DNA of 9,552 nt from an uncultured Porphyromonas sp. (GCA_902490315.1 CABUDK010000042.1:1-9552); one strand, 5' to 3'. Positions 1 through 6,862 are shown, numbered from the stretch's first letter. Numbers and translations are program-made. The notes: a model not told the origin generated them from the sequence alone.

Positions 1-245
1 AGTCTGACCGTAAGGATATCAACATCTACGAGGTACCTGCTACTGAGCAGAGCCTAGAGATGGGTAATGATAAGATCTTCAACATGATCATCCTCGGTGG
101 TATGCTCAAGGCTGCTCCTATGCTAAAGCTCGAGAGCATCATCGCAGGACTTAAGAAGTCTCTGCCTGAGCGTCACCACAAGCTGATCCCCCTCAATGAG
201 GAGGCTATCAAGCGCGGTATGGATAGTCTGATCAAGGTCAACTAG
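1..245 (+). CDS. 2-oxoacid:acceptor (ferredoxin) oxidoreductase, gamma subunit, C-terminal end (partial)
   Basis: Only the last 80 complete codons are present; the reading frame is open from base 3 to a TAG at 243-245, so the gene begins outside the window. The product is the C-terminus of the gamma subunit of a 2-oxoacid:ferredoxin oxidoreductase (2-oxoglutarate or branched-chain ketoacid type), a cytoplasmic thiamine-diphosphate enzyme that decarboxylates 2-oxoacids to acyl-CoA while reducing ferredoxin. Recognition rests on the family's closing pattern: an IFNMIILGGMLK helix, a KLESIIAGLKK helix, then LPERHHKLIPLNEEAIKRG. The alpha and beta subunits would be expected just upstream, out of view. 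The substrate cannot be told from this fragment, so I give no symbol (korC or vorC would be the usual choices). A strong terminator follows the stop codon by about 35 nt, marking this as the last gene of its operon. Confidence 0.82.
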   Translation, partial: SDRKDINIYEVPATEQSLEMGNDKIFNMIILGGMLKAAPMLKLESIIAGLKKSLPERHHKLIPLNEEAIKRGMDSLIKVN

Positions 246-280
246 TCTAGGGAGACCCTCACACTATATAATATAATGTC

Positions 281-330
281 AAGGCGTCCGCCGATCTACT
301 CGTTAGATTGACGGACGCCTTCCCTTTTTT
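281..330 (+). terminator. Intrinsic terminator after the oxidoreductase gamma subunit gene
   Basis: A perfect 10-bp stem pairs 281-290 (AAGGCGTCCG) with 312-321. After one mismatch (C291/A311) an inner stem of 6 bp, including one G-T pair, joins 292-297 to 305-310, leaving a 7-nt loop. The hairpin is followed by CCC and six T residues at 325-330. This is a strong Rho-independent terminator and it separates the oxidoreductase operon from the topA promoter that starts just downstream. Confidence 0.9.
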
Positions 331-342
331 CTGCTAAAACGG

Positions 343-369
343 TTGTTTCCTTATAAAAGAGTACCTTTG
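343..369 (+). promoter_or_regulatory. Bacteroidetes-type promoter for topA-truA
   Basis: TACCTTTG at 362-369 matches the Bacteroidetes primary sigma (SigABfr-type) -7 consensus TAnnTTTG exactly. A TTG at 343-345 lies 16 nt upstream, close to the expected place of the -33 element. Transcription would start around 373-378, giving a 5' leader of about 35-40 nt before the topA ATG at 413. The position directly after a terminator and before a gene supports it. There is no recognisable Shine-Dalgarno sequence before the ATG, as is usual in this phylum. Confidence 0.75.
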
Positions 370-376
370 CACCGAT

Positions 377-398
377 TGAGACTAAGGCAACGGTCTCA
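377..398 (+). promoter_or_regulatory. Small hairpin in the topA 5' leader
   Basis: TGAGAC at 377-382 is perfectly complementary to GTCTCA at 393-398, with a 10-nt loop. It lies between the predicted transcription start and the topA start codon, so it would form near the very 5' end of the mRNA, with about 14 nt left before the ATG. A role in message stability or translation is possible but unproved. A 6-bp repeat can arise by chance, so this is tentative. Confidence 0.3.
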
Positions 399-412
399 GA
401 TAGCGTGAGATT

Positions 413-2890
413 ATGGCAAAGCAGAAGAACTTAGTAATAGTAGAGTCCCCCGCAAAGGCGAAGACGATTGGCAAATTCCTCGGTGCTGACTACAAAGTGC
501 TCTCGAGCTATGGACACATACGTGACCTCAAGCCGAGTAGCTTTAGTGTAGATGTGGAGCATCGCTTCGCTCCTATCTATGAGATCCCCGCAGACAAGCA
601 GCGTCTCGTATCGGATCTACGCAAAGCTGCCAAGGCGAGTGACGTCGTCTGGCTCGCATCCGATGAAGACCGCGAGGGAGAGGCGATCGCTTGGCACCTC
701 TATCATGTGCTAGACCTACAGAACAAGGAGACACACCGTATCGCATTCCACGAGATCACTAAGAGCGCCATACAGCATGCTATCCAGAATCCACGTTCGA
801 TCAACGAAAACCTTGTAGATGCCCAGCAGGCACGTCGTGTCTTGGATCGTATCGTGGGCTTTGAGCTCTCGCCTGTCCTCTGGCGACGTGTCGGTCCCTC
901 GCTCTCGGCAGGACGTGTACAGAGTGTTGCCGTGCGCCTGATTGTAGAGCGGGAGCGCGAGATATTAGCCTTCCAGCCAGAGACCTCTTTTGCCATTACA
1001 ACACGACTAGAGACCAAGGGTGGAGACACCTTTACTGCTACACTCCCTGACAACCTTCCCTCAGAGGAGGCTGCTCGCCAGCTCATGCAGCGAGCTATCG
1101 ATAGTCAGTCCGCTTTTGCTGTGCAGCAGGTGGAGCAGAAGCCTGGGCGTCGCTCTCCGTCGGCACCTTTTACGACCAGTACGCTCCAGCAGGAGGCCTC
1201 TCGCAAGCTCGGTATGAGCGTCTCCAATACGATGCGTGTGGCGCAGGCACTCTACGAGCGAGGTCTCATCACTTATATGCGTACTGACTCGGTCAATCTT
1301 TCTAGCCTCGCACTCCACGATGCGGAAACGGTGATCCTAGAGCAGTGGGGTGCCGACTACTATCAGCGCCGACGCTATCACGTTAAGAGCAAAGGTGCGC
1401 AGGAGGCACACGAAGCTATTCGCCCCACCTATCTGCGCAACGCTATGATACAAGGCTCCAAGCAGGAGCAAGCACTCTACGACCTCATACGCAAGCGCAC
1501 ACTCGCTAGTCAGATGGCCGATGCCCGCATCGAGCGAACGATAGCGCAGATTGCTTCACAGGGTGCTGACCCCGTTCGTCTAGAGGCTCGTGGCGAGGTG
1601 ATTGTCTTCGATGGCTTCATCAGTGCTTACACAGAGAGCCGTGATGACGAGGAGGATACCAGCAGCAATGAGCTTCCCAAGCTGAAGGAGGGTGACCTGC
1701 TACAGCTACGAGAGATAGAGGGCCGGCAATCCTTTACCAAGCCGAAGCCACGCTACACTGAGGCATCCCTCGTTCGCAAGATGGAGGAGCTAGGCATCGG
1801 TCGTCCATCTACTTACGCTCCGACGATCCAGACGATCCAAAACAGAGAGTACGTGCGTCGTGGCGAGAGCCAAGGCGATAGTCGCGATGTGCTATACCTC
1901 AGCTGGCAGCACGGAGCAGGAAATACAACGATCAAGTCGCACAAACAGAAGGAGCGCTATGGCGGCGATCGCGGACGGCTCGTGCCGACGGATATGGGAA
2001 TGGTCGTGACCGACTTCTTGATGGAAAACTTCTCCCGTGTCGTCGACTACAACTTCACGGCAGATGTCGAGGAGCGCTTTGACAAAGTTGCCGAGGGTGA
2101 GGCTCAGTGGCAAGATCTGATCGGCACGTTTTACGATAAGTTCCACCCGATGATCGAGGAGCAGAGCCAGTCTGGAGCCAAGCGCTATACAGGCGAGCGA
2201 TTGCTCGGCACCGATCCTGTCAGTGGCAAGCCGGTTATCGCTCGCATCGGTCGCTACGGCCCGATGGTACAGATCGGAGAGGCACCCGACAATGCTCTGC
2301 CCGAGGCGGAGCGCGAGCGCCTGAAGCCACGCTTCGCTAGTATTCCCAGCAATCTGCTCATAGAGACTATCACGCTAGAGGAGGCACTCAAGCTCTTTGA
2401 CCTGCCCCGCACGGTTGGGGAGTTTGAGGGTGGTGACGTGGTCGCTGCCGTAGGTCGCTTCGGTCCTTACCTACGGCACAAAGGTGCCTTCACATCTATC
2501 CCCAAGAGCAGCGGTCTGACACCTGAGGAGATCACGCTCCAGGAGGCGATCGAGCTGATTGAGGAGAAGCGTCGTAAGGATGCAGCCAGTCTGCTCAAAA
2601 CCTTCCCCGAGGATCCCGATATTGCGATCCGTGACGGACGCTGGGGTGCTTACATCAAGGTGGGCAAGAAGAACTACAAGCTCACCAAAGAGCAGAAAGC
2701 TGATCCCACGAAGCTGACATACGCCGAGGTCGTTGCTATCATCGCTGAGCAAGACAAAGAGACCCCGAAGAAGGGACGTGCAACAGCGAAAAAGGCCGCT
2801 GGCACTGCTAAGAAGAAGAGTACGACCAAGAAGACGACTACCACTGCCAAGAAGGCAGCGTCTAAGCGTAGTGCGACCTCTAAGTCGTGA
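413..2890 (+). CDS. topA: DNA topoisomerase I (type IA), zinc-finger-less with basic C-terminal tail
   Basis: This 825-residue enzyme relaxes negative supercoils by cutting one DNA strand through a 5'-phosphotyrosine link. The TOPRIM domain is at about residues 5-115, with the acidic Mg2+-binding residues E11 (VIVESPAKAKTI) and D84/D86/E88 (SDEDREGE). The catalytic tyrosine is Y288 in ITYMRTDS, and the core continues through RPSTYAPTIQ to about residue 590. An insertion at roughly 484-521 interrupts the core before VPTDMG; I recall a similar insertion in other Bacteroidetes TopA proteins. The C-terminal region has three glycine/aromatic repeats of the topoisomerase C-terminal type, around GRYGP (613-617), GRFGPY (681-686) and GRWGAY (742-747). 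It has no cysteine anywhere, so the zinc ribbons of E. coli TopA are absent. Residues 782-825 are a Lys/Ala/Thr-rich tail. The ATG at 413 fits the family start. It is the first gene of a unit with truA. Confidence 0.97.
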   Translation: MAKQKNLVIVESPAKAKTIGKFLGADYKVLSSYGHIRDLKPSSFSVDVEHRFAPIYEIPADKQRLVSDLRKAAKASDVVWLASDEDREGEAIAWHLYHVLDLQNKETHRIAFHEITKSAIQHAIQNPRSINENLVDAQQARRVLDRIVGFELSPVLWRRVGPSLSAGRVQSVAVRLIVEREREILAFQPETSFAITTRLETKGGDTFTATLPDNLPSEEAARQLMQRAIDSQSAFAVQQVEQKPGRRSPSAPFTTSTLQQEASRKLGMSVSNTMRVAQALYERGLITYMRTDSVNLSSLALHDAETVILEQWGADYYQRRRYHVKSKGAQEAHEAIRPTYLRNAMIQGSKQEQALYDLIRKRTLASQMADARIERTIAQIASQGADPVRLEARGEVIVFDGFISAYTESRDDEEDTSSNELPKLKEGDLLQLREIEGRQSFTKPKPRYTEASLVRKMEELGIGRPSTYAPTIQTIQNREYVRRGESQGDSRDVLYLSWQHGAGNTTIKSHKQKERYGGDRGRLVPTDMGMVVTDFLMENFSRVVDYNFTADVEERFDKVAEGEAQWQDLIGTFYDKFHPMIEEQSQSGAKRYTGERLLGTDPVSGKPVIARIGRYGPMVQIGEAPDNALPEAERERLKPRFASIPSNLLIETITLEEALKLFDLPRTVGEFEGGDVVAAVGRFGPYLRHKGAFTSIPKSSGLTPEEITLQEAIELIEEKRRKDAASLLKTFPEDPDIAIRDGRWGAYIKVGKKNYKLTKEQKADPTKLTYAEVVAIIAEQDKETPKKGRATAKKAAGTAKKKSTTKKTTTTAKKAASKRSATSKS

Positions 2891-2911
2891 TAGCTACCTA
2901 CTCTTAAAGCC

Positions 2912-3700
2912 ATGGAGGCTCCCGTACAGCGTGTATTTCTAGAGGTAGCTTACGACGGCACTAACTATTGTGGCTGGCAGGTACAGCCTCGTGGTGTCTC
3001 GGTGCAGTCTGAGCTAGAGCGCGCCCTCTCTATACTCTTTCGCCAGCCGATACCAGTCACAGGCGCAGGGCGCACAGACGCTGGGGTACACGCTTATAGT
3101 ATGATGGCGCATGCCGACCTTCCGATCCCGCATCCGTCGCTAGCACAGATACAGAGAGGCTTGTGTGGCATACTGCGTGGAGGTATATCCGTTCGCTCTA
3201 TCACGCCGGTCATCCCGACGGCTCACGCCCGCTTTGACGCTACCTCACGAAGGTATCACTACTACATCTCGGCTTGTAGCAACCCCTTTTGGGGTGACTA
3301 CTGCTGGGAGCGACGCACGCTCCCTGATATGGCGCTGATGAACGAAGCTTGTCGCCACTTCATTGGTGAGCATGACTTTACCTCCTTTAGCAAGCTACAC
3401 ACGCAGACGAAGCACAACCGCTGTACCGTCTATACGGCGCATTGGGAGTATGTTGAGATGCCTGGTCTCTGGGATGCGATGCGTTACGAAGTGTGTGCCA
3501 ATCGCTTCCTCCACGGCATGGTGCGTACGATGGTTGGGACGCTCCTTGAGGTGGGCTATGGGCAGCGTACTCCAGACTCTATTGCAGAGCTGATCCAGAG
3601 CGAAGACCGCACGCTAGCCGGCTCAGCAGCTCCAGCTCGAGCGCTCTTCTTCGTCGAGGCGACCTATCCCGACTCAATCTACAGCATAGATCCCCAGTAA
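2912..3700 (+). CDS. truA: tRNA pseudouridine(38-40) synthase TruA
   Basis: TruA isomerises uridine to pseudouridine at positions 38, 39 and 40 in the anticodon stem-loop of many tRNAs; it acts in the cytoplasm as a homodimer. The 262-residue protein has the usual length (about 270 in E. coli). The catalytic aspartate is D56 in the signature GRTDAGVHA. Other family landmarks are the opening VAYDGTNYCGWQ, the RRYHYYI segment with the conserved tyrosine near residue 115, HDFTSFSK, and FLHGMVRTMVGTLLEVG with the conserved R205. The end, ALFFVEATYP, is also typical, so the gene is complete. It starts 21 nt after the topA stop with no promoter or terminator between, so it is almost certainly co-transcribed with topA. 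Terminator-like hairpins follow about 55 nt after its stop. Confidence 0.97.
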   Translation: MEAPVQRVFLEVAYDGTNYCGWQVQPRGVSVQSELERALSILFRQPIPVTGAGRTDAGVHAYSMMAHADLPIPHPSLAQIQRGLCGILRGGISVRSITPVIPTAHARFDATSRRYHYYISACSNPFWGDYCWERRTLPDMALMNEACRHFIGEHDFTSFSKLHTQTKHNRCTVYTAHWEYVEMPGLWDAMRYEVCANRFLHGMVRTMVGTLLEVGYGQRTPDSIAELIQSEDRTLAGSAAPARALFFVEATYPDSIYSIDPQ

Positions 3701-3753
3701 AAGCTTCTTCAGCTACTCATGCTATCTACACAATGAGCCACTAAACACCTTCT

Positions 3754-3786
3754 AAGAGGTTGTCGTATGTGCGGCAGCCCCTTTTT
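3754..3786 (+). terminator. Intrinsic terminator of the topA-truA unit
   Basis: An 8-bp stem pairs 3758-3765 (GGTTGTCG) with 3772-3779, with two G-T pairs and a 6-nt loop. Beyond an A3757/C3780 mismatch, 3754-3756 can pair with 3781-3783. The downstream arm runs into a five-T tract at 3782-3786. The stem is weaker than the one at 281-330, but its place about 55 nt after truA fits termination. Its T tract overlaps another hairpin (3782-3808). Confidence 0.68.
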
Positions 3787-3803
3787 GTTGACCTTTAGGT
3801 CAC

Positions 3804-3831
3804 AAAAAACGACCGCAAGAGCGACTGTTTT
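3804..3831 (-). terminator. Probable intrinsic terminator of tadA and the minus-strand operon
   Basis: Read on the minus strand, bases 3831-3827 pair with 3810-3806, then G-T pair 3826/3811, a 2x2 internal loop, and a three-pair GC stem (3821-3823 with 3814-3816) closed by a 4-nt loop. The downstream side becomes six T residues on the minus strand (complement of 3804-3809). It lies about 50 nt beyond the tadA stop. The internal loop makes it a modest terminator. The T-tract side also overlaps the hairpin at 3782-3808, so the exact structure is uncertain. Confidence 0.5.
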
Positions 3832-3879
3832 CCATTTAAGGTTGAATTAATAGCGGCTTTACAACGGGGTGGGTATTGA

Positions 3880-4347
3880 TTAGCGAGAGCATCGCTTTCG
3901 TCTGAAGTAGGAAACCATCAGTTCACGGCACTCATCCTCGCAGACACCTCCCACGACGACGCTCTTGGGGTGGGGAAGCGCATCGCTATAACGCATATAG
4001 CCGCCCTTGGGGTCGGCAGCGCCATATACGATACGTCCTATCTGTGTCCAGCGCAAGGCTCCCATGCACATGGGGCAGGGCTCGACGGTGACGTAGAGTG
4101 TGCACTGTGGTAGGTACTTACCTCCGATGGCTGCCGTCGCCTGTGTGATGGCGAGCATCTCGGCATGGGCCGTGGGGTCGTTGAGCAGCTCGACTTGGTT
4201 ATGACTCTTTGCTAGGATGCGTGATCCGACCGCTATGACCGCTCCGATAGGCACTTCGTCCGCTTCATAAGCTACTAGAGCTTGCTGGAGCGCTAGCCGC
4301 ATCATTCGCTCGTCTAGGAGTGGCTCTATGGGAGGCTGCGAGATCAT
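3880..4347 (-). CDS. tadA: tRNA adenosine(34) deaminase TadA
   Basis: TadA deaminates adenosine-34 to inosine in the wobble position of tRNA-Arg(ACG), letting one tRNA read several arginine codons; it is normally essential. The 155-residue protein has the full zinc-dependent cytidine/adenosine deaminase signature: H61 and the proton-shuttling E63 in TAHAEM, and the zinc cysteines C91 and C94 in EPCPMCMGAL. N50 in SHNQ matches the conserved substrate-contact asparagine. The family's EVPIGAV segment is at 31-37, and GRIVYGAADPKGG follows the metal site. The C-terminus ends in a basic YFRRKRCSR, like the RNA-contacting tail of other TadA proteins. The ATG lies only 2 nt after the stop of the upstream lipoprotein gene, so translation is probably coupled. 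It is the last gene of the minus-strand run. Confidence 0.95.
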   Translation of the reverse strand: MISQPPIEPLLDERMMRLALQQALVAYEADEVPIGAVIAVGSRILAKSHNQVELLNDPTAHAEMLAITQATAAIGGKYLPQCTLYVTVEPCPMCMGALRWTQIGRIVYGAADPKGGYMRYSDALPHPKSVVVGGVCEDECRELMVSYFRRKRCSR

Positions 4348-4349
4348 AC

Positions 4350-5471
4350 TTAGCCAAAGATAGAGTCTAGCGTGGAGAATAGCTCGGCACCACGCAGAGA
4401 GCGAGCTGCAATCGTTTTGTCGGGCGCTATCAGCATGATCTCGGGAATGCTATAGATGCCGTAGGAAATAGATACTTGGCCCGAAAGATCATAGAGTTGT
4501 GTCCAAGGCAGTTGGTAGTCGTTCTGAAGCAGGGGAAGGTTGTAGGGCTCGTCCCAGAGGAAGATACTGACCATGTTAAGCCCTCGCTCATGATAAGTTT
4601 TGTATGCTTTGATCAGATTGGGCATTTCATCTAGGCAAGGCTTGCACCATCCTGACCAGCAGTGCAGAAGGGTGTAGCAATCTGGGAGCAGTTGTTCGGA
4701 TAGAAGTGTTGTGTCGCCCTGAAGAGTCCCTAGGGGGAGATCTACAATGGGTGCGCCAGGACCGGTGCGGTAGAAGTTGTCAACGGTGCGTAAGTAGAGT
4801 GCTATCTCACTATTGTTCAGTACGACAGGCCCCATATACTTACGAATGAAAGGCACCGTCTCCAGGAGGCTTTCGTAGTTGATCGTCAGAAGCATTACAG
4901 CTGCGATAATCCCGACAGGATCGTTTGGGTGTCGCAGACAATAGTCCTTAGCAAGGATGACATAACTCTCGATGGAGGCTTTGAAGTCTTGGTCAAAAGC
5001 GTCAAAGAGCGCACTATCAGAGGGAATCGCGGCGAGCTTTAGCTTGAAATCATCACCCAAGCTGTCTAGGGAGTCGTAAAGGCGATTGACCTCTTTATTG
5101 AGATAATCTCCCTCAAGTAGTGTACGCTTGATGAAATCAATGCAGAGCGGCTGCGTCGTGAGAATGACTGGAATAGGCTCCTCTCCTGTTACCTCTAGAT
5201 AAGCGATATTTTTGCTCATGTTGTCCACATAGTTGCCCTTGAGGAGGAACTTCCCTTTGTGCACATAGCTACTGTCAATAGCCCTGCCGTTTATTAGTAG
5301 CTTGACCATTGGTGGGTCAGCACCTTCCTGCGCATTAGTATATCCCGATATGTGGTACTTCTTCTTCTGCTGCTGGCAGCTACAAAGAAGACTCATTGCG
5401 ACGAGAGAGAGCAGTAGTAGCACCCTCGTGAGATGTAGCCTAGAGAGCTGTGGTGACGTGTGGGTAGACAT
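4350..5471 (-). CDS. DUF4369/TlpA-like thioredoxin-fold lipoprotein
   Basis: This 373-residue protein is a predicted lipoprotein of the envelope. Residues 12-31 form a signal peptide (RLHLTR, then a leucine-rich core) ending at a lipobox-like LLCSC, so C32 is the likely lipidated residue. The mature start is QQQKKK: it lacks the acidic surface-export signal of Bacteroidetes surface lipoproteins, so a periplasm-facing location is inferred. Residues about 37-135 resemble the beta-rich DUF4369 domain that often precedes TlpA-like domains in this phylum. A helical middle follows (about 140-235), then a thioredoxin-like domain with the redox motif WCKPC (C276, C279) and a cis-proline at P343 (YSIPEI). 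The likely role is thiol-disulfide exchange on periplasmic proteins; the substrate is unknown. Sampled lines are about 42-50% G+C against about 62% in the neighbours. It lies 15 nt after the sirtuin gene and 2 nt before tadA. Confidence 0.88.
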   Translation of the reverse strand: MSTHTSPQLSRLHLTRVLLLLSLVAMSLLCSCQQQKKKYHISGYTNAQEGADPPMVKLLINGRAIDSSYVHKGKFLLKGNYVDNMSKNIAYLEVTGEEPIPVILTTQPLCIDFIKRTLLEGDYLNKEVNRLYDSLDSLGDDFKLKLAAIPSDSALFDAFDQDFKASIESYVILAKDYCLRHPNDPVGIIAAVMLLTINYESLLETVPFIRKYMGPVVLNNSEIALYLRTVDNFYRTGPGAPIVDLPLGTLQGDTTLLSEQLLPDCYTLLHCWSGWCKPCLDEMPNLIKAYKTYHERGLNMVSIFLWDEPYNLPLLQNDYQLPWTQLYDLSGQVSISYGIYSIPEIMLIAPDKTIAARSLRGAELFSTLDSIFG

Positions 5472-5486
5472 GAGACGGGAGGATTA

Positions 5487-6206
5487 TTACGACTTGGGCA
5501 TCAAGATCTCTAGTAGCTCCTTGACCCCTTGCGTCGCTACCTTCTGAATATGTGTGACATGAGCGATGCCGTGCGTATTGACCTCTTTGGGATCAATAAG
5601 GTAGATAGGGGTGCCGTTGGGAACGTAGGCGAGGAGGCTCGCAGCGGGGTAAACGTTGAGCGAGGTGCCGACGACTACCATGATGTCTGCCTGGCTTGCC
5701 TCACGAATGGCTGGCTCGATCATCGGGACCGCCTCGCCAAACCATACGATAAAGGGCCTCAGCTGTGACCCATCTGGAGCGAGATCGCCCACATGCAGGT
5801 CGGGGTGCTCGGGATCAACGGGGTAAGTCTTCTGAGTGTTGCGCACAGAGCAGTTTTTCATCAGTTCGCCATGGAGGTGTATCACCTTGCTGCTGCCGGC
5901 GCGCTCGTGGAGGTTGTCCACATTTTGCGTCACGACGGTCACATCGTATTGACGCTCTAGCTCGGCTAGCCCGTAGTGTGCCGCATTCGGTTCGCAGCCT
6001 ACATAGTCACGACGGCGGTCATTATAAAAGTCTAGCACCAGCTTGGGGTTGCGCATGAAGCCCTCGATAGAGGCTACGTCCTGGACGGGATAGTTCTCCC
6101 ACAATCCATCACTATCTCTAAAGGTCGATATGCCACTCTCGGCACTGACGCCAGCGCCTGTGAGGATGACCAGCTTGCGCTTCGCTTGATTGCTTGGGTT
6201 ATTCAT
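5487..6206 (-). CDS. cobB: NAD-dependent protein deacylase (sirtuin, CobB-like)
   Basis: Sirtuins remove acyl groups from protein lysines using NAD+, releasing nicotinamide and O-acyl-ADP-ribose. I start the gene at the ATG at 6206 (239 residues), which leaves a short lead before the Rossmann motif; an in-frame GTG at 6233 would add nine residues. In numbering from that GTG, the NAD-binding GAGVSAESGI is at 26-35, TQNVDNLHERAG at 102-113, the catalytic histidine is H121 in HLHGE, and GTSLNVYPA lies towards the end. Y70 and R73 in FYNDRRR match the YxxR pair that gives SIRT5 and E. coli CobB their affinity for succinyl and malonyl lysine. The four-cysteine zinc cluster is missing: only C128 remains in that module. 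I recall the same loss in related Bacteroidetes sirtuins, so it is probably a subfamily trait. The targets cannot be told from the sequence. Confidence 0.93.
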   Translation of the reverse strand: MNNPSNQAKRKLVILTGAGVSAESGISTFRDSDGLWENYPVQDVASIEGFMRNPKLVLDFYNDRRRDYVGCEPNAAHYGLAELERQYDVTVVTQNVDNLHERAGSSKVIHLHGELMKNCSVRNTQKTYPVDPEHPDLHVGDLAPDGSQLRPFIVWFGEAVPMIEPAIREASQADIMVVVGTSLNVYPAASLLAYVPNGTPIYLIDPKEVNTHGIAHVTHIQKVATQGVKELLEILMPKS

Positions 6207-6247
6207 AATGTCTGTCTTCTTTATAGTGTGCACCTAAGATACGAAAC

Positions 6248-6862
6248 TTATTTCTCAAGGTCAAATAGAGGTTCGGGTTGCAAGAGCTGAAAGCCCTGTC
6301 GGTGCAAGGGGCAGGAGCCATATTGGCGTATCCCCTCACGGTGCTGTGCTGTCGGGTAACCTTTGTTTTGCTCCCAGCCGTAGTGCGGGTATTCTTGCGC
6401 CTGCTGGGTCATATACTCGTCTCGGTGCGTCTTGGCCAGGATAGAGGCGGCGGCGATGGCTAGGTAGCGGTCGTCGCCCTTGACGATGGTGTGGTACTCG
6501 ACCTCGTCGGGGCGTGGATCGTAGTAGTTACCATCGATGAGCAGACGCTCGGGCGTGCAGGGCAATGCCTCGATGGCGCGCTGCATGGCAAGCATAGAGG
6601 CGTGGAGGATGTTGATCCGCTGGATCTCCTGAACGGTTGCCACGCCTACTGCCCACGCTGTGGCATGCTCCTCGATGAAGAGACGCAGCTCCTCGCGCTG
6701 CTTTGCTGTGAGCTTCTTACTATCTCGCAGATGCGGATGGTCTAGCGTGTCGGGCCAGACGACAGCTGCCGCATAGAGGTCGCCAGCGAGGGCTCCTCGT
6801 CCAGCCTCGTCACAGCCGCACTCGATGAGTCCGTCCGATGCGTAGCGATGTAGTAAGGGCAT
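6248..6862 (-). CDS. rnhB: Ribonuclease HII
   Basis: RNase HII cuts the RNA strand of RNA-DNA hybrids and starts the removal of single ribonucleotides misincorporated into DNA. The 204-residue length is typical (198 in E. coli). The metal-binding acidic residues can be placed: D18 and E19 in CDEAGRG, D110 in LLIDGNYY, and D130 in KGDDRYLAIAAASILAK. The GRG motif (21-23), which senses the 2'-OH at the junction, is intact, as is DSKKLT (47-52). The C-terminal GYPTAQHREGI and SCPLHRQGF patterns also match. The ATG is 6 nt after the sufS stop. An AGGAG in that gap is only 1 nt from the ATG, too close to act as a normal ribosome-binding site, so coupling to sufS translation is more likely. Confidence 0.96.
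   Translation of the reverse strand: MPLLHRYASDGLIECGCDEAGRGALAGDLYAAAVVWPDTLDHPHLRDSKKLTAKQREELRLFIEEHATAWAVGVATVQEIQRINILHASMLAMQRAIEALPCTPERLLIDGNYYDPRPDEVEYHTIVKGDDRYLAIAAASILAKTHRDEYMTQQAQEYPHYGWEQNKGYPTAQHREGIRQYGSCPLHRQGFQLLQPEPLFDLEK

Noticed and set aside
703..1086. A 127-codon open frame on the minus strand inside topA
   Set aside because: It lies wholly opposite a confidently identified gene, its product is rich in Arg and Ser as expected from reverse-frame reading, and it matches no family I know.
3832..3879. Possible small gene or RNA in the rest of the truA-tadA gap
   Set aside because: The stretch is short, holds no start codon with a useful frame and no stable fold I can see beyond the terminator hairpins.
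4355..4362. A TATCTTTG on the minus strand, 8 nt before the tadA start, resembling the Bacteroidetes -7 box
   Set aside because: It overlaps the last codons of the lipoprotein gene, has no TTG at the -33 position, and would give an almost leaderless mRNA. Several such 6-base matches are expected by chance in a window of this size.
6207..6233. GTG at 6233 as the sirtuin start
   Set aside because: The ATG at 6206 already gives a complete sirtuin fold with a normal lead before the Rossmann motif; the nine extra residues match nothing I recall. It cannot be fully excluded.
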